Assembly (NCBI GenBank): GCA_000151295.1
Contig: GG745330.1
Coordinates: forward strand, 1,016,437 to 1,080,436
Reading direction: 5' to 3'
Length of the DNA stretch: 64,000 bases
Source: Allomyces macrogynus ATCC 38327
Taxonomy: Eukaryota > Blastocladiomycota > Blastocladiomycetes > Blastocladiales > Blastocladiaceae
Shown piece after piece: positions 31,885 through 42,317 of this stretch; position 1 is the first letter of the stretch; each line of letters starts with the position of its first letter. The notes beneath the pieces are model-generated. The model had not been told where the DNA came from. It searched no databases and worked only from the letters and a program-made list of their open reading frames with translations. A program made the position numbers and the translations under genes.

Positions 31885-33486
31885 TTACGCACGACCCTTT
31901 GGAACAGGCCCAGGCCTACCACCCTCCTTTCTCTTCCCAACCCACTGCCGGAACCGCGCGTCGAGCACGAGCGAGAGCAGCGGGTTCCACACGCAAATCA
32001 ACGACGCGAGCACGCCCGACACCGCGTCCATCGCAGGCGGCACAGGCTCGAGTCTTGCCCATGTGTAGAACAGTTCGATATCGTAGAGCACCCACGAGAC
32101 AAAGTAGGACGCGACAATTGCCACGGCGCGCTTGAGTAGCATCGACGCCATACTGCGCGACTCGCCGCCGATGCGGACACTATCAAAACGCCCACGACCG
32201 CGCAAAACACGACCGAGCGTCGCGGCCGTGCCGCTCAGCGATACGTCGGCAGGTCGCGCCGACTTGAGCCACGACGACCGCACGCCGGAGTTGGCCGGGG
32301 TTGCCGGTGGCGCCGGGAGCGAGGAGCTAGCGACCATCGTGTCGTTGGCGCCCTTGCCGCCGAAACTCGACCCGCTCGACAGGAACGACGCGAGCAAGCG
32401 CTGCACGCCGCTGCGCGACAAGCCGGGGGTGCTGGCATTGCCTGCATCCGATGTCTTCCCGCTCGACGCGGCTGCAGCGCCGCTGGTCGACCCGGTCGTG
32501 GACTCGCCGCTCGCCATGGCGCTGCCCGATGCCATTGGCAACTCGCCCGCTTGAACCGATTCGTCCAAGTTGGCACCGGCGGGTGCCGACGCGAGCAGTT
32601 TCGCGAGCAACGGCCCGTGCTTGGCGGGCTTGGTCCCCGACACGCTCGGTTTCTTGGGCACGCACCGCGCCGTGCGCAAGGCGGCCATATTCTTCTGCGT
32701 CGCGCGGTACGCGGCGAGAATGCGCCAGTACGCGAGAAAGAGCGCGGCGGCCGCGCCATTCAACACGATCCCGTACAGAACCTTGAGCCCGGCATCGAAC
32801 GGCAGCGGGCTCGCCCACGCGATCATGCAGTAGGTGCCGCACGGCTGCCGCACGTACATGAGCGAGAGCGGGCGGTGCGTGGTCCATCCCACCACGTCCG
32901 CCGCGAGCCCGGCAATCAACGGCAACATGGCGAGTCCGACGCCCGAGAACCACGCGCACGCGACCATGCCGGAAATAGCGCGGTGCCGCAGGTCCATCGT
33001 GTAGACGACGCGCACGTACCGCTCGACGGCGATCAGCATGATCGTGAGCATCCCGGAGACGACCGATATTTGGTTGAGCGCGCCGTTCACTTGGCAGAGA
33101 ATCGGCGACCGGTCGAGGTAGGACGTGTCGCCCGAGGATCCAACGAGGAGGGCCACGATCAGATTGTGCGAGACAAAGAGCAGGTCGGACGCGGCGAGCG
33201 ACATGATGAGCAGGTTGGCAGAGGTCCGGTAGAGCTTGGCCTTGATCCCGACGGAGAGCACGATCGCGTTGAGAAGCATGGCCGTGGCCGCGATCACGCA
33301 CAGGATAGAGACCATGACCGTCAGCGGGAAACCCGACGCGGTGGCGGCACGAGTTGCTGCGGCGGTCATGGCCGTCGACGCGATGGGGCCTTGCGCGGCA
33401 GCGAACGGGTCCATGGCGATCTGGTCTGTGCCATCGCTCATGGTGATCAGCACGCGTAGGGTACCGAAAAGCACGAGTGCGCTCAT
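31885..33486 (-). CDS. Class A (rhodopsin-like) G-protein-coupled receptor
   Basis: A single-exon frame of 533 residues. Seven hydrophobic segments carry class A landmarks: N1.50 in LLNAIVLSVG, LAASDLLF in TM2 (LAxxD), a TM3 cysteine in SPILCQVN, ERY for the DRY motif in IAVERYVRVVY, the TM4 tryptophan in ACAWFSGVG, a cysteine in loop 2 (RQPCGTYC), and NP in TM7 (CVWNPLLSLVLD). Loop 3 is about 190 residues and Ser/Gly-rich. The lysine that binds retinal in opsins is absent: the residue six before the TM7 asparagine is Ser. It is thus not an opsin by that test. The ligand is unknown; amine- and peptide-type class A receptors look alike at this level. Two multi-pass genes follow directly upstream on the same strand. 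The exact start ATG (33486, or in-frame ATGs downstream such as 33441) is open. Confidence 0.85.
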   Translation of the reverse strand: MSALVLFGTLRVLITMSDGTDQIAMDPFAAAQGPIASTAMTAAATRAATASGFPLTVMVSILCVIAATAMLLNAIVLSVGIKAKLYRTSANLLIMSLAASDLLFVSHNLIVALLVGSSGDTSYLDRSPILCQVNGALNQISVVSGMLTIMLIAVERYVRVVYTMDLRHRAISGMVACAWFSGVGLAMLPLIAGLAADVVGWTTHRPLSLMYVRQPCGTYCMIAWASPLPFDAGLKVLYGIVLNGAAAALFLAYWRILAAYRATQKNMAALRTARCVPKKPSVSGTKPAKHGPLLAKLLASAPAGANLDESVQAGELPMASGSAMASGESTTGSTSGAAAASSGKTSDAGNASTPGLSRSGVQRLLASFLSSGSSFGGKGANDTMVASSSLPAPPATPANSGVRSSWLKSARPADVSLSGTAATLGRVLRGRGRFDSVRIGGESRSMASMLLKRAVAIVASYFVSWVLYDIELFYTWARLEPVPPAMDAVSGVLASLICVWNPLLSLVLDARFRQWVGKRKEGGRPGPVPKGRA

Positions 33487-34338
33487 GGTGCACGGTCAGC
33501 GTCGCGGATGATGGACCAAGTCAGCGAGTCTTCAATACGCTTGATGCCGGGCCAATTTGTCGTCACGCTCAGGGGCACCAAATCGCTGCTCCTTGGAGAG
33601 TCGAATCGCGGCGGAGGTTGCTCCTACAAGGAAAGGCGTTGTCGGGCGATGAGAAGCGTCAGCCGATGGCGATACCTCTCCGAAACGAGCGTGTCCCAAT
33701 CCATGTCGACGAGACTCACCAAGTTGACAGTGCAGCTTGGCTAGACCTCTTGCCGACGACTTCGGCAATCAAAAACGGGCTCCGACGCGCGCGCTCGTGA
33801 ACTGGTCGACGGCACTTGAATCCACAATGAAACGTCCTCATTCTTTGACAAAGAGCACGGGCGTGCATCAAAGATTCGGCCCCGTTCTTGCCATCAATTA
33901 ATATTTTTCGTTCAAAGAGCGCCTTACCAGGGGGTTGAGGAGCAAGATCCTTTGATGCCGTTGACCCACCTTGCCAAGTGTAATCGTTCCTGGCTGTTTG
34001 TTCCGGCTCTGTCGGGCCAGAGGGACGCTCGTCAACCTTTGGTTCGTAATGCATCATGATGGATTGAAATCGCAGCGCGTCGTTGCCGGTATCCATGAAA
34101 GTCGCGCCGACGACGGCGACGATGGCGACAACGAGCAGGCCAACCGCGATGCAAACAGCGAGAATGACTCTGGACGTCTGCCGTGGAAGTCTGACTCAAA
34201 CCGAGAGGTCTGACTCGAACGTGGAGGCTCACAACACGGCGCGAGCGTTGCATCGACCAACGACCAGAACGGTCAGCACCGTCGAGCCAAATCAAACGAA
34301 CGAATATAAGCCGATCTGCACCGGCATCGCCAAATAAA
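33487..34338. other. Intergenic region within the receptor-like cluster
   Basis: About 850 bp, clearly less GC-rich than neighbouring genes, with AT-rich stretches near 33895-33910 and 34330. Open frames here are short and without domain character. It should hold the GPCR promoter and the 3' UTR of the next gene. Confidence 0.45.
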
Positions 34339-35823
34339 TTATGTCTTTCCAAGTGTATGGCCACCTTCTCCACCCAGTCCCTTCGGGTCAAGCCCACCCA
34401 TCGCGCCAAGCGCCCCTGTTACCTGCACCACGTCGCTGCGCGCTTTCTCTGGTGGTGCCTTCTCACCCCCTCTTGCTCCCGGTACTCCAGACCCCCACGA
34501 CAGTGGCGCCTGTTCCGCCTCGGCCGCACGCGCCCGCAACCTCACGTTCGCAAAGTACGATAGCGCATTGGCCCAACCGCTCGACCCGGGCGGCACTAAA
34601 TAGAAAAACGTGGACACAGGCTCAACGTACCCGGCGATTGCCCAGGCCGCCGCGACCCACGTGCCAATTGCGTTGGGTGCCGAGCTGACGACCGTGGCCA
34701 CGAGCAGGTTGGAGAGCGACTTCAGGATCACTTGGTGCTCGGTCGACATTTTGGGCGTGGTTGCCTCAGTCAAGGTCGTGGATACACCGCTGGCCTGCGA
34801 CGGCTCACCGAGCGGCGACCGCATTGCGCTCTGGAGCAAGGCCGCGGTCGCGGCCACTTCGTGCGCGATCTTGGTGTAGCTGAACCACGAAGCGCACGCG
34901 TTGAAAGTCGCGGTCGCGGCGGAGATGCAGAAGAGGACGAGGCCCGCAGTCGTGTGCAGATTGACGGAGCATCTGGGAGCAAGGTGGAGAAGCGCGGAAT
35001 CGTGCATCAGATGACGGAGGTATGCAACTCAATTCGCGCCGCGTCAAGGGACATACGTGATGCCGCTTGCGCCAAGTCCGTTAGTGAACAGCTCGGCCAA
35101 GTAGAGCACAGCAAACGAGCACGCCGTATTCAAGTGCAGCTTCCAGTCCCACTGGCCGAGCGCAATCTGCTTGCTCTTGACGACCTTGAGATACGTGAAG
35201 AGTGCAAGAAAGCCGGCGTAGAACTGCGCATAGCTGAGACACAATTTCTGATGAGCGTCGCGAATCCGTAAAGTCGATGAGGAATGGCCAAGGTCAACGA
35301 CATACCCGTACGAGAGTGCCTTGACGGACGCAATTGCAATGCACTCGCTTTCGCTCGGGAACCGCAGCGCCACGAGCAGTTGCCCGTGGTCCAAAGCGTG
35401 CGTTGCAGCAAACCACGAGTCAACAATCGCAATGTAAAGAGGGAACCGCGCCGAAAAGTCGCTCTTGGCGAGCGTGCGCAATATGGACGCGCAGGACCGG
35501 CGCTTGCTGTGTTTCTTGGTTGTTGAGCTCCTTGCTCGTGCGGGATACTCGAACGCGCCAAAACAGTGCGCAATGACCAGGGCTGACGCGGCGAGCGACA
35601 AGAGCGAATTGAACACGCTGATCCAGTGGATAGCGAGCAGGAAACCGGGCCGTGGGCCCGTCAGGATCGTGCCGTCGTACTGGACCTCTGCGGCCGGGAT
35701 CAGCCATGACGACGACTCGGTCACACGCGCGGGTGCTCGTGTTTGGAGCACTGCCGTGTCTGTTGGTGCGGCCGCAGCGAGAGCAGAGCGTGCTGCCGAC
35801 ATGGCCATCTCTTTCATGAGCAT
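34339..35823 (-). CDS. Multi-pass membrane protein, receptor-like paralogue A of a tandem pair
   Basis: Two exons on the minus strand: 35057-35823 and 34339-34972; 466 residues. I do not recognise the family. About seven to eight hydrophobic segments are seen, for example WISVFNSLLSLAASALVIAH, FYAGFLALFTYLKVV, ACSFAVLYLAELFTNG, LVLFCISAATATFNACAS and LSNLLVATVVSSAPNA. It shares an intron position and long matching blocks with paralogue B just upstream (GPRPGFL-AIHWIS, ARFP-YIA, EHQVIL-SLSNLLVATV, SGWANALSYFANVRLRARAA). The C-terminal tail is hydrophilic. The segment matching B's third membrane helix is hydrophilic here (VDLGHSSSTLRIRDAHQK), which hints at two compensating frameshifts. Transporter and receptor roles are both possible; the topology and GPCR neighbour favour a receptor, but that is inference. 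Confidence 0.72.
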
Positions 35824-35973
35824 GGTCCGTGGGTCTGCAGCAAGTTGGAACGTGGCTGTGGTGGTGGTCGGTGAGGGTTGGTACGCAGTCGACGCGACGG
35901 CGCTGGATGAGTGACTCGAACGCGAGGGGACCGCGTGTGGAATCCAGGCAAGTCTTGTCGTTCAACATCAACT

Positions 35974-37405
35974 TCAGTTTGTAATTGCTTCCCCCACGTC
36001 GTCGCCGTCAAGTACCGCCCTCCCCGTATCCAACGCAACCGACGCCAGAATCACATCTCTATGCTCTCCACCGGGCGACGACCCCAGTTTCCCCGGCGCC
36101 GGCGCAATCAAGTTCCTCGACGCAGGCCCCACCATCGACTCTACGGCCGTCTTGGCTTCCCGCGCAGCCGCCGCACGCGCTCGCAGCCGCACGTTGGCAA
36201 AGTACGACAGCGCATTGGCCCACCCGCTCGCCGACGGCGGGACAATATAGAAAAACGCCGACACGGGCTCGAGGTAACCGGCGAGTGCCCATCCTGCTGC
36301 GCACCAGGTGCCGAGCGCGTTGGGTGCCGAGCTGATGACCGTGGCGACGAGCAGGTTTGACAATGACCGCAGGATCACTTGGTGCTCGTCCATTGGTTTC
36401 GCGACCGCCGGATCGCCGTACTGGGTCCTGCTTGCGAGGGGCGACCGCATGGCCTCATTGATCTGCGTCATTGTCGCGCGCACCTCGTGCGCGATCTTGG
36501 TGTAGCTGAAGAGCGACGCGCACGCGTTGAAAGTGGCAGTGGCCGCTGAGATGAATAGGAGGGCAATGCCGGCGGGGCTGTGCGTGTTGACTGAGCATCT
36601 GAAGATAGAATAGTTGGCCCGGCACGGCGTGAGCGTCCAATCGCGCGTTTACACGGTGGAGAGGAAAAGTGCGCACGTACGTGATTCCGTTGGTGCCGAA
36701 CCCACCGGTGAACAGTACGCTGAAGAAAATGACGGCAAACGAGCATGCCGTGTTGGCGTGCAGCATCCAGTCCCACGTGCCAAGTGAGATTGACATGCCC
36801 TTGACGACCTTCAAGTAGGTGAAAAGCGCGACGAACGCGGCAAAGTACTGCGCGGAGCTGGGCCAGATTGAGCATAAGTGGTCAATGCCAAGCGACGCGA
36901 CCAACGGTCCCAGCAGCAGAATGGCAACGGCGCACCCAAACAGGACTCCTTTGATCCCCGAAATCGCGACGCAGGCCGGCTTGCTCGGGAACCGCTCCGT
37001 AGCGAGGATCAAGAGATGGTCGAAAGCATGCGTCGCTGCAAACAGCGTTTCGAAAAACGCAATGTAGACCGGGAACCGCGCGGACAAGTCGCTCTTGGCG
37101 AGCATGCGCAAGATGAACCTGCAGGACCGGCGCGTCGCCGCTTTGCCGCTGCCGCCAGGACGTGGTCGCGGGTACTTGCACGCGCCAAAGCAGTGTGCGA
37201 GGACCAAGATCGACGCGGCGAGCGACGCGAGCACGTTGGCCAAGCTGATCCAATGGATGGCGACCAGGAACCCGGGCCGCGGGCCGATCAAGATTGACGC
37301 ATCGTAGCCGAACGCGGTGGCCGGGATCAGCCAGGACGAACCGAGTAGCGCAGGCAACGGCGGAAACACTGTGTCGGCCGCCTTGGGCGCGACGCGCGCG
37401 GTCAT
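35974..37405 (-). CDS. Multi-pass membrane protein, receptor-like paralogue B of a tandem pair
   Basis: Two exons on the minus strand: 36681-37405 and 35974-36598; 449 residues. Start at the ATG at 37405 (MTARVAPKAADTV). Hydrophobic segments include SLANVLASLAASILVLAHC, FGCAVAILLLGPLVASLG, ACSFAVIFFSVLFTGGFG, IALLFISAATATFNACAS, LLVATVISSAPNALGTW and PVSAFFYIVPPSASGWANAL. The stop lies 150 bp from the start of paralogue A on the same strand, and intron position and phase are the same, so the pair arose by tandem duplication. Membrane helix 3 is intact here, unlike in A. No named family is recognised and no signal peptide is clear. Seven or eight passes with a cytosolic tail would suit a receptor. 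Confidence 0.75.
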
Positions 37406-38199
37406 GGTGGTTGCAACTTGAGAACGGGTTGGCAGCAGGTTGGAGGGCAGGCATCGGCAGCTGCGCAACGTTGCAATTCGTCGAGCCGAGAACGTGGAAG
37501 ATGAGGACTTTGACGAGGGGTGACCCGGGTTGAAGAGGGCATCGCCAGCTTGGACGTGGCGACGTGGCGACAAGTCATTTTGTCTCCACTTTTGCACAAG
37601 CCCGGACCAGTCCGTGGTTTGCACGACGGCAGATCTCTTTTCCTGCATTTCTCCTCTCCTGGCCATCCCGGTCTGCAAGGATTCAGCAACGCCAATCGGG
37701 CTCAAATACTGTACAATTTCAGGAACAGTGACGGACCACGTTTGCTCGCCCGCGGGCGCAAGCCAAACCAAACCAAAATCAAACTAGATCAAGAGCAAAA
37801 GAACCAAACCGAGCGAATGCAAGGAACGAAAACAGAGCGGCAGACGATCCGCCACAGCGACGGCAGCAAGGACAACAACACTCGAGGTTTTCGGGCACGA
37901 CAAAAACGGCGGGGTGCGGCAACACAAAAACCGAGGAGCCCGACTGCACAACACGACACGACCAACACCCAAGCCCAAGCCCAGGCCCGACTGGGCGCCC
38001 GTTGGGCAAGGTGCGAGTTCCGCGCCAGCTCCATGACGTAGCTGTGGCAGCACGAGCCAGGCGCGGGGACGCAAAGAGACAAATAACAACCAATGCAGCG
38101 AAAACGGGTATGAGAGAGCGAGAGAGCCAGTGGCCAACGTCGGCACGGGGGGACTCGCACCAAGCGCCCTGTCAGACCAGACGAAACACCGCGCTGGGC
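37406..38199. other. Intergenic region, paralogue B / PAC1
   Basis: About 800 bp. The right half (about 37770-38120) is A-rich on the plus strand and would be the 3' UTR of PAC1, read on the minus strand. No gene is supported. Confidence 0.45.
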
Positions 38200-39691
38200 T
38201 CACTTGCACTCCCACACCTTGACCGTGTTCTCGACCGACCCGGTCGCGATCACGGGCGAGACGTTCGACCAGGCGATTGCCGTGACAAAGTGGCCGTGCG
38301 CCTCGATCGTCTTGGCGCACCGTCCGGACTTCAGGTCCCAGCACCGCACCGTCTTGTCGTCCGACGCCGAGAGCAGGTACTTGCCCGACGGGTGGAAGAC
38401 GAGCGACCGCACCCAGTTATCGTGTCCCCGGAACGTGTACAGGCACTGGCCCGTCTGGCAGTCCCACAATTTGATTTCCTTGTCGCGCGAGCCCGTGACC
38501 AGGTACTGTCCTGGCGTCGTCGTGTCGCGCGCCTTACCCGTGGCCGTGCCGGCAGGTGCGGTACTGTCAAGCAGCTCGCGCACCATCGGGTAGGCCGTAA
38601 CGGGCACAAACTGCACGCACTCGATCACGTGCTCGTGGCCGCGGAACTCGATCTTCGACTCACCCGTCGTCAGGTCCCAGAGCCGCGCCGACTGGTCGTT
38701 GGAGCAACTGGCGAGGAACTTGCCGTCCTCAGTCACAGTAATGTGCCGCACCCACTCGTCGTGGCCCGTCAAGGTCTTGGTGCAGTACCCGTTCGACAGG
38801 TCCCACAACTTGATGGTCTTGTCGCGCGACGCCGAGGCCAGCTGCTGGTTGGGCAAGAAGACGACGCACGAGACCGAGTGGTCGTGGCCAAACAGCGTCT
38901 TGGTGTTTTTGTAGTTGTTGGTCACGTCCCACAGCTTGATGGTCAGGTCGGCCGAGCACGACGCTATGGTTGGCGACGGACACATCAGCGCGAAATGCAA
39001 TTAACGCGGAACAACACCGGGCCCGTCGGAGCGTACCGAGCAGTGTGCCCTTGGTGTCGAAGGCAATGTCGGTGACGGCCTTGGTGTGACCCTTGAGCGT
39101 CTGCTCGAAGTCGCCTGACTCGAAATCCCACAGTTTAATGGTCGCATCCTCGGACGCCGAGGCAACGACCGTGTGCAGCGGGTGGAAGGCCACGGCGGTA
39201 ATGGGCAGCTTGTGGCCCTCGAGCGAGTGCCGCTCAGGCCCGCGCGGCAGCATGTCGGCCGACGACTTGCCGTTTGCGCGAACAGGGCCGGCAGCAAGCT
39301 CCTCCTTGAGCTGCGCGACCTGGTTTTCGAGGTCCATGTTCTATCGGTAGGTGGTAGCGTCATTACAGCGCGCGAGCAGGGCGCCCAGGGGATCCGGCGA
39401 TGAGTGCGTGACCAGGACGTTGAAAACAAATCAAGATGGCGTGTCGCCCACCAAACCAAGTACCTTGCGTTGCAGGCGCACAATCGACGTCCACTTCTTT
39501 TCGAGAATGTGTGAGGTGCGTGCGGTGCCATTAGCGGCCGACCCGTTGGCAGCGGGCTCGTCGACATCGTCGTCGAGATAGGCCTCGCGCATAAACGCAG
39601 CGGCCGCATCTGGGCAGCTGTTCGAGACGAGGTACTCGTAGACGGCGCGCTTCAGCTCCTCGGCCTGGCGCGAGGTCAGGGCGGCGGCCAT
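38200..39691 (-). CDS. PAC1: LIS1/PAC1/NudF dynein regulator
   Basis: Three exons on the minus strand: 39464-39691, 39037-39340, 38200-38963; 431 residues, the family size. The N-terminus MAAALTSRQAEELKRAVYEY is the LisH dimerisation motif, followed by a short coiled coil (NMDLENQVAQLKEEL). The seven-bladed WD40 propeller has typical blades: SLEGHKLPITAVAFHP, SASEDATIKLWDFESG, SCSADLTIKLWDVTN, SASRDKTIKLWDLSNGYC, VTGSRDKEIKLWDCQTGQC and LSASDDKTVRCWDLKSG, ending SVENTVKVWECK. LIS1 holds cytoplasmic dynein in high-force states and is needed for nuclear migration along hyphae. It is divergent from the FAS1 gene across a 1.26-kb region that holds a CTG repeat. Confidence 0.95.
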
Positions 39692-40216
39692 GGTGCAGCG
39701 TGCTGGGGGTCACGAGCGGTGGCGATGAGACAGGCAAGAGGTGGCGGCACGACGGGCGCGGCGCACGGCGTGGCGGAGAGCGATGCCGAGAGACGGCTCA
39801 GGCAATCCTTGCAAACGGCGGGGACCACGGCTCGCACAGGCGGGGCCGGCGTGGTCGTACGAGAGAAAGTAGAAGGGACGGGGCGGTGGAGGTCGCGGCC
39901 CAGGCGGCGTCGAGCGAGCGGTTGGTGGCGCGCACGAGCGGCGCGCGGTGCGGCGGCGGCGGCGTGGAAGGACGGGCCCGGAGGCAAGCGGCGAGCCAAT
40001 CGACGCGCGCGCGACGGGAGCGACGGGTCCACGCGCGCGGGGGGTGGATTGCGCGAGGAAGACGGCGTTGACGTTGGCGTTCGCGGCGTGGCAGTGTGCC
40101 ACGTTGGCACTGACTCGGTCCCTTGTGCGCGCGGCGGGGTGGGCGGCGGAGCTCGAGCGCGGGCGGGGCGCGTGCGGTACCCGGTGCTTCCTGCCGGTGC
40201 TTACTGCCGGTGCGGG

Positions 40217-40281
<65 letters not shown>

Positions 40282-40949
40282 GCCAAGCTCGTCGTCGACG
40301 GTGCCGTGGTCAAGGCGACGCTGTGCAGGAGGAGGTTGGTCGGTCGGCTTGGTGGTGCGGGTGCGGGCTCGGCACTTCAGTGACGATGGCGATGCGTCGC
40401 TGGAGGAGAACAGGCAGGTGTGCGCAGCTGGTGGCGGCATGTAAGGTTGTGTGCAATCATGGGAAGAGCAATCGCACACGGAAATGGCACTCTGTGTCGG
40501 GCCATGCCACGGCTCTCGTGACCGCGCTGCACGCTTCGCATGCCGCCACCGAACGCAGCGCGTGGAAAGGAGTCAGCGCCTGTGAAGCAGCACGATCATC
40601 AACCGCGATCACGGCGCCGCTGCGCCGCCTGGCGCCGCGCGCTGCCGGCGCACTGACTGACAAAGGGCGCGCACCGGATCACGGACATGGCGCCGAGACC
40701 GTCGCCGCCGCCGTCCTCCTTGGATCGCGCGCGCGGCGCGACGTGTACGCGTGGCCGTCGCGCGGAACACGGCGCACAACGCACGGCTCGACCGCGGTGG
40801 CGTGCCCGTATTTAAAGCGTCGTCGACCGCAGCGCCTTCGCGCCCCTCCTCCACCTCTCTCTGCCCGCGACCGTGCCCTCTCCACCCGCCAGCAACAGCA
40901 ATCGCGCCGCTCGAGCGGTCGAACACTGACAACCGCACCACGAACCACT
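39692..40949. promoter_or_regulatory. Divergent intergenic region PAC1 / FAS1 gene
   Basis: About 1.26 kb of very GC-rich sequence between two start codons. Long open frames on both strands are compositional. It contains a trinucleotide tract (separate entry). A TATTTAAAG at 40809-40817 lies about 135 bp before the FAS1 ATG and could be a TATA element for it. Confidence 0.5.
40217..40278. repeat. (CTG)n/(CAG)n trinucleotide tract, about 20 units
   Basis: An uninterrupted run of period-3 CTG/GCT over 62 bases between the divergent PAC1 and FAS1 genes. If read in the three frames it would give poly-Leu, poly-Ala or poly-Cys on plus, and poly-Gln, poly-Ser or poly-Ala on minus. No start or domain supports translation, so I treat it as a non-coding microsatellite, probably near the PAC1 promoter. 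Confidence 0.95.
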
Positions 40950-41755
40950 ATGACCACTACCGCCGCTATCAAGGCCCGCGCGACAATGGCTGGCATATCG
41001 ACCCGCACTGTCGTGCTCGCGCTGTTTGTCGCGCTCCTCGCCGTGACGGCCGCAGCCGCCGTCGTGTGCGTGCCACTCACGCGCCGCCAAGCTCCATCAC
41101 CGCCTCCACCCCCGCCGGGCGTCGACCCGTTCCCGCCGAACGTGGCCAACCTGACAGCGTGGCAGGCCGTGTCGAGCAACCCGTCGCTGAGCAACTTCAC
41201 GTCGCTGGTCACGGCCAAGGCGCCGCAGGTCGTGACGGCGCTGAACACGACGGGCGCGGCCAATGTGACCGTGTTTGCGCCGACCAACGCCGGTGCGTAT
41301 TTTCTCTATTGGCGGGCCGCGCGCGCACGCGTCGCGCCGAGTGCGATCTGCGACTGACGACCGTCTTCTCTGCACTCTCCACTCGCTTCTGCAAAAAAGC
41401 GTTCGCGCCGTTGGTCAACCAGTCGCTGTTCCAGTACCTGTCCAACAACCCCAACTACTCGGGCGTGCTTGCGCAGCTGCTGAGCTATCACGCGCACAAC
41501 GGGTCGGCGATATACACGGCCGACGTGCCGGCGAACCGCAACATTACGGAAAGAACGCTCTCGCCCTTCTTCAATGTCACGCTCTCGCGCGGTACGGCGC
41601 GCCCGCTGTGGGCCGCGCAGACGGCCAATGTCACGACGGTCTGGGTCAACGACGCGGCCATCATCTACGGCGACACGGCGGTGCGGGACGGCGTAGTGCA
41701 CATCATTGACCGCGTGCTCTCGCCGACGTGGTACCTGCCGCCGCGGTCGGCGTGA
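40950..41755 (+). CDS. FAS1 (fasciclin) domain protein with N-terminal signal/anchor
   Basis: Two exons, 40950-41292 and 41400-41755; 232 residues. A hydrophobic stretch VVLALFVALLAVTAAAAVV at about residues 20-38 is a signal peptide or anchor, followed by a Pro-rich spacer. One FAS1 domain follows: AWQAVSSNPSLSNFTSL, the H1 motif VTVFAPTNA, LLSYHAHNG, and the H2-like end DGVVHIIDRVLSP. Many N-glycosylation sequons (NLT, NFT, NTT, NVT, NIT) fit a secreted or surface adhesive protein. The last 24 coding bases (from 41732) lie inside the left arm of the large palindrome, and a 21-bp piece of exon 1 (41183-41203) is repeated at the far right end of that palindrome. The coding sequence itself is complete. 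Confidence 0.85.
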
Positions 41756-42044
41756 TCTGGCCGGTCGATGGAGTTCGCTGCAGGGGATCCGCGGCACGTG
41801 CGCCGCGATCTTGCGCGCGGTTGGTGTCGCGTCGCGGCCGTGCCGTGTCATTTCGTGTCGTTCGTGCAGCCGTGTTGTGTTGGAGACGCTGAGTTTGTAT
41901 TTGTTGGACGCCTGGATGGTGGGTGTTGTTGTTGGTCGCTGAAAGTCTTGGTATTCCGCTGGCCATGATTGTCTCTGATTGTAACGCTTCCATGTTTTGA
42001 GCCATCCGCTGAATCTGAATTGCTGTTCTGTTTTCTCGGCTTGC

Positions 42045-42073
<29 letters not shown>
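42045..42073. repeat. CT microsatellite, left arm
   Basis: About 14 units of CT. The inverted counterpart is the GA tract at 47652-47680, of the same length. Equal length at such a mutable tract suggests the arms are recent or kept alike. Confidence 0.95.
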
Positions 42074-42075
<2 letters not shown>

Positions 42076-42113
42076 CCTGTCTGCGTGCGCGTGCCTGCGC
42101 ATCAAATTCATCA

Positions 42114-42317
42114 TCACCACGCCCGGTCTTCATCTTGTGGGCGCGCCCGCCATTTTGACGGCAACGGCGATGGTCTCGCGGCCGTTCTCGCGTCGATCCA
42201 CGACCGAAGCAGAGAAATCGACATGGCCGACTGCGCGGCGCAGTTGCGGTCGCGGTCGCGGTCGCGGTCGATAGAGCGGGTGGGGGTAGGGCCGTTGGTG
42301 GTCGATGCGGTCGTCAT
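42114..42317 (-). CDS. Doubtful small ORF, left arm copy
   Basis: Mirror of 47408-47611: 67 codons from an ATG, with an RDRDRDR tract from a short hexamer repeat. A GATATAAAC lies about 75 bp upstream of the ATG and could be a TATA element. There is no domain and no recognised homology. Listed only because promoter-like spacing and start are present in both arms. Confidence 0.2.
   Translation of the reverse strand: MTTASTTNGPTPTRSIDRDRDRDRNCAAQSAMSISLLRSWIDARTAARPSPLPSKWRARPQDEDRAW

Noticed and set aside
31885..33486. Opsin identity for the class A GPCR
   Set aside because: No lysine at the retinal site in TM7.
40201..40479. Poly-Gln frame on the minus strand
   Set aside because: It is the CTG tract read in one frame; no start context, domain or conserved flank.
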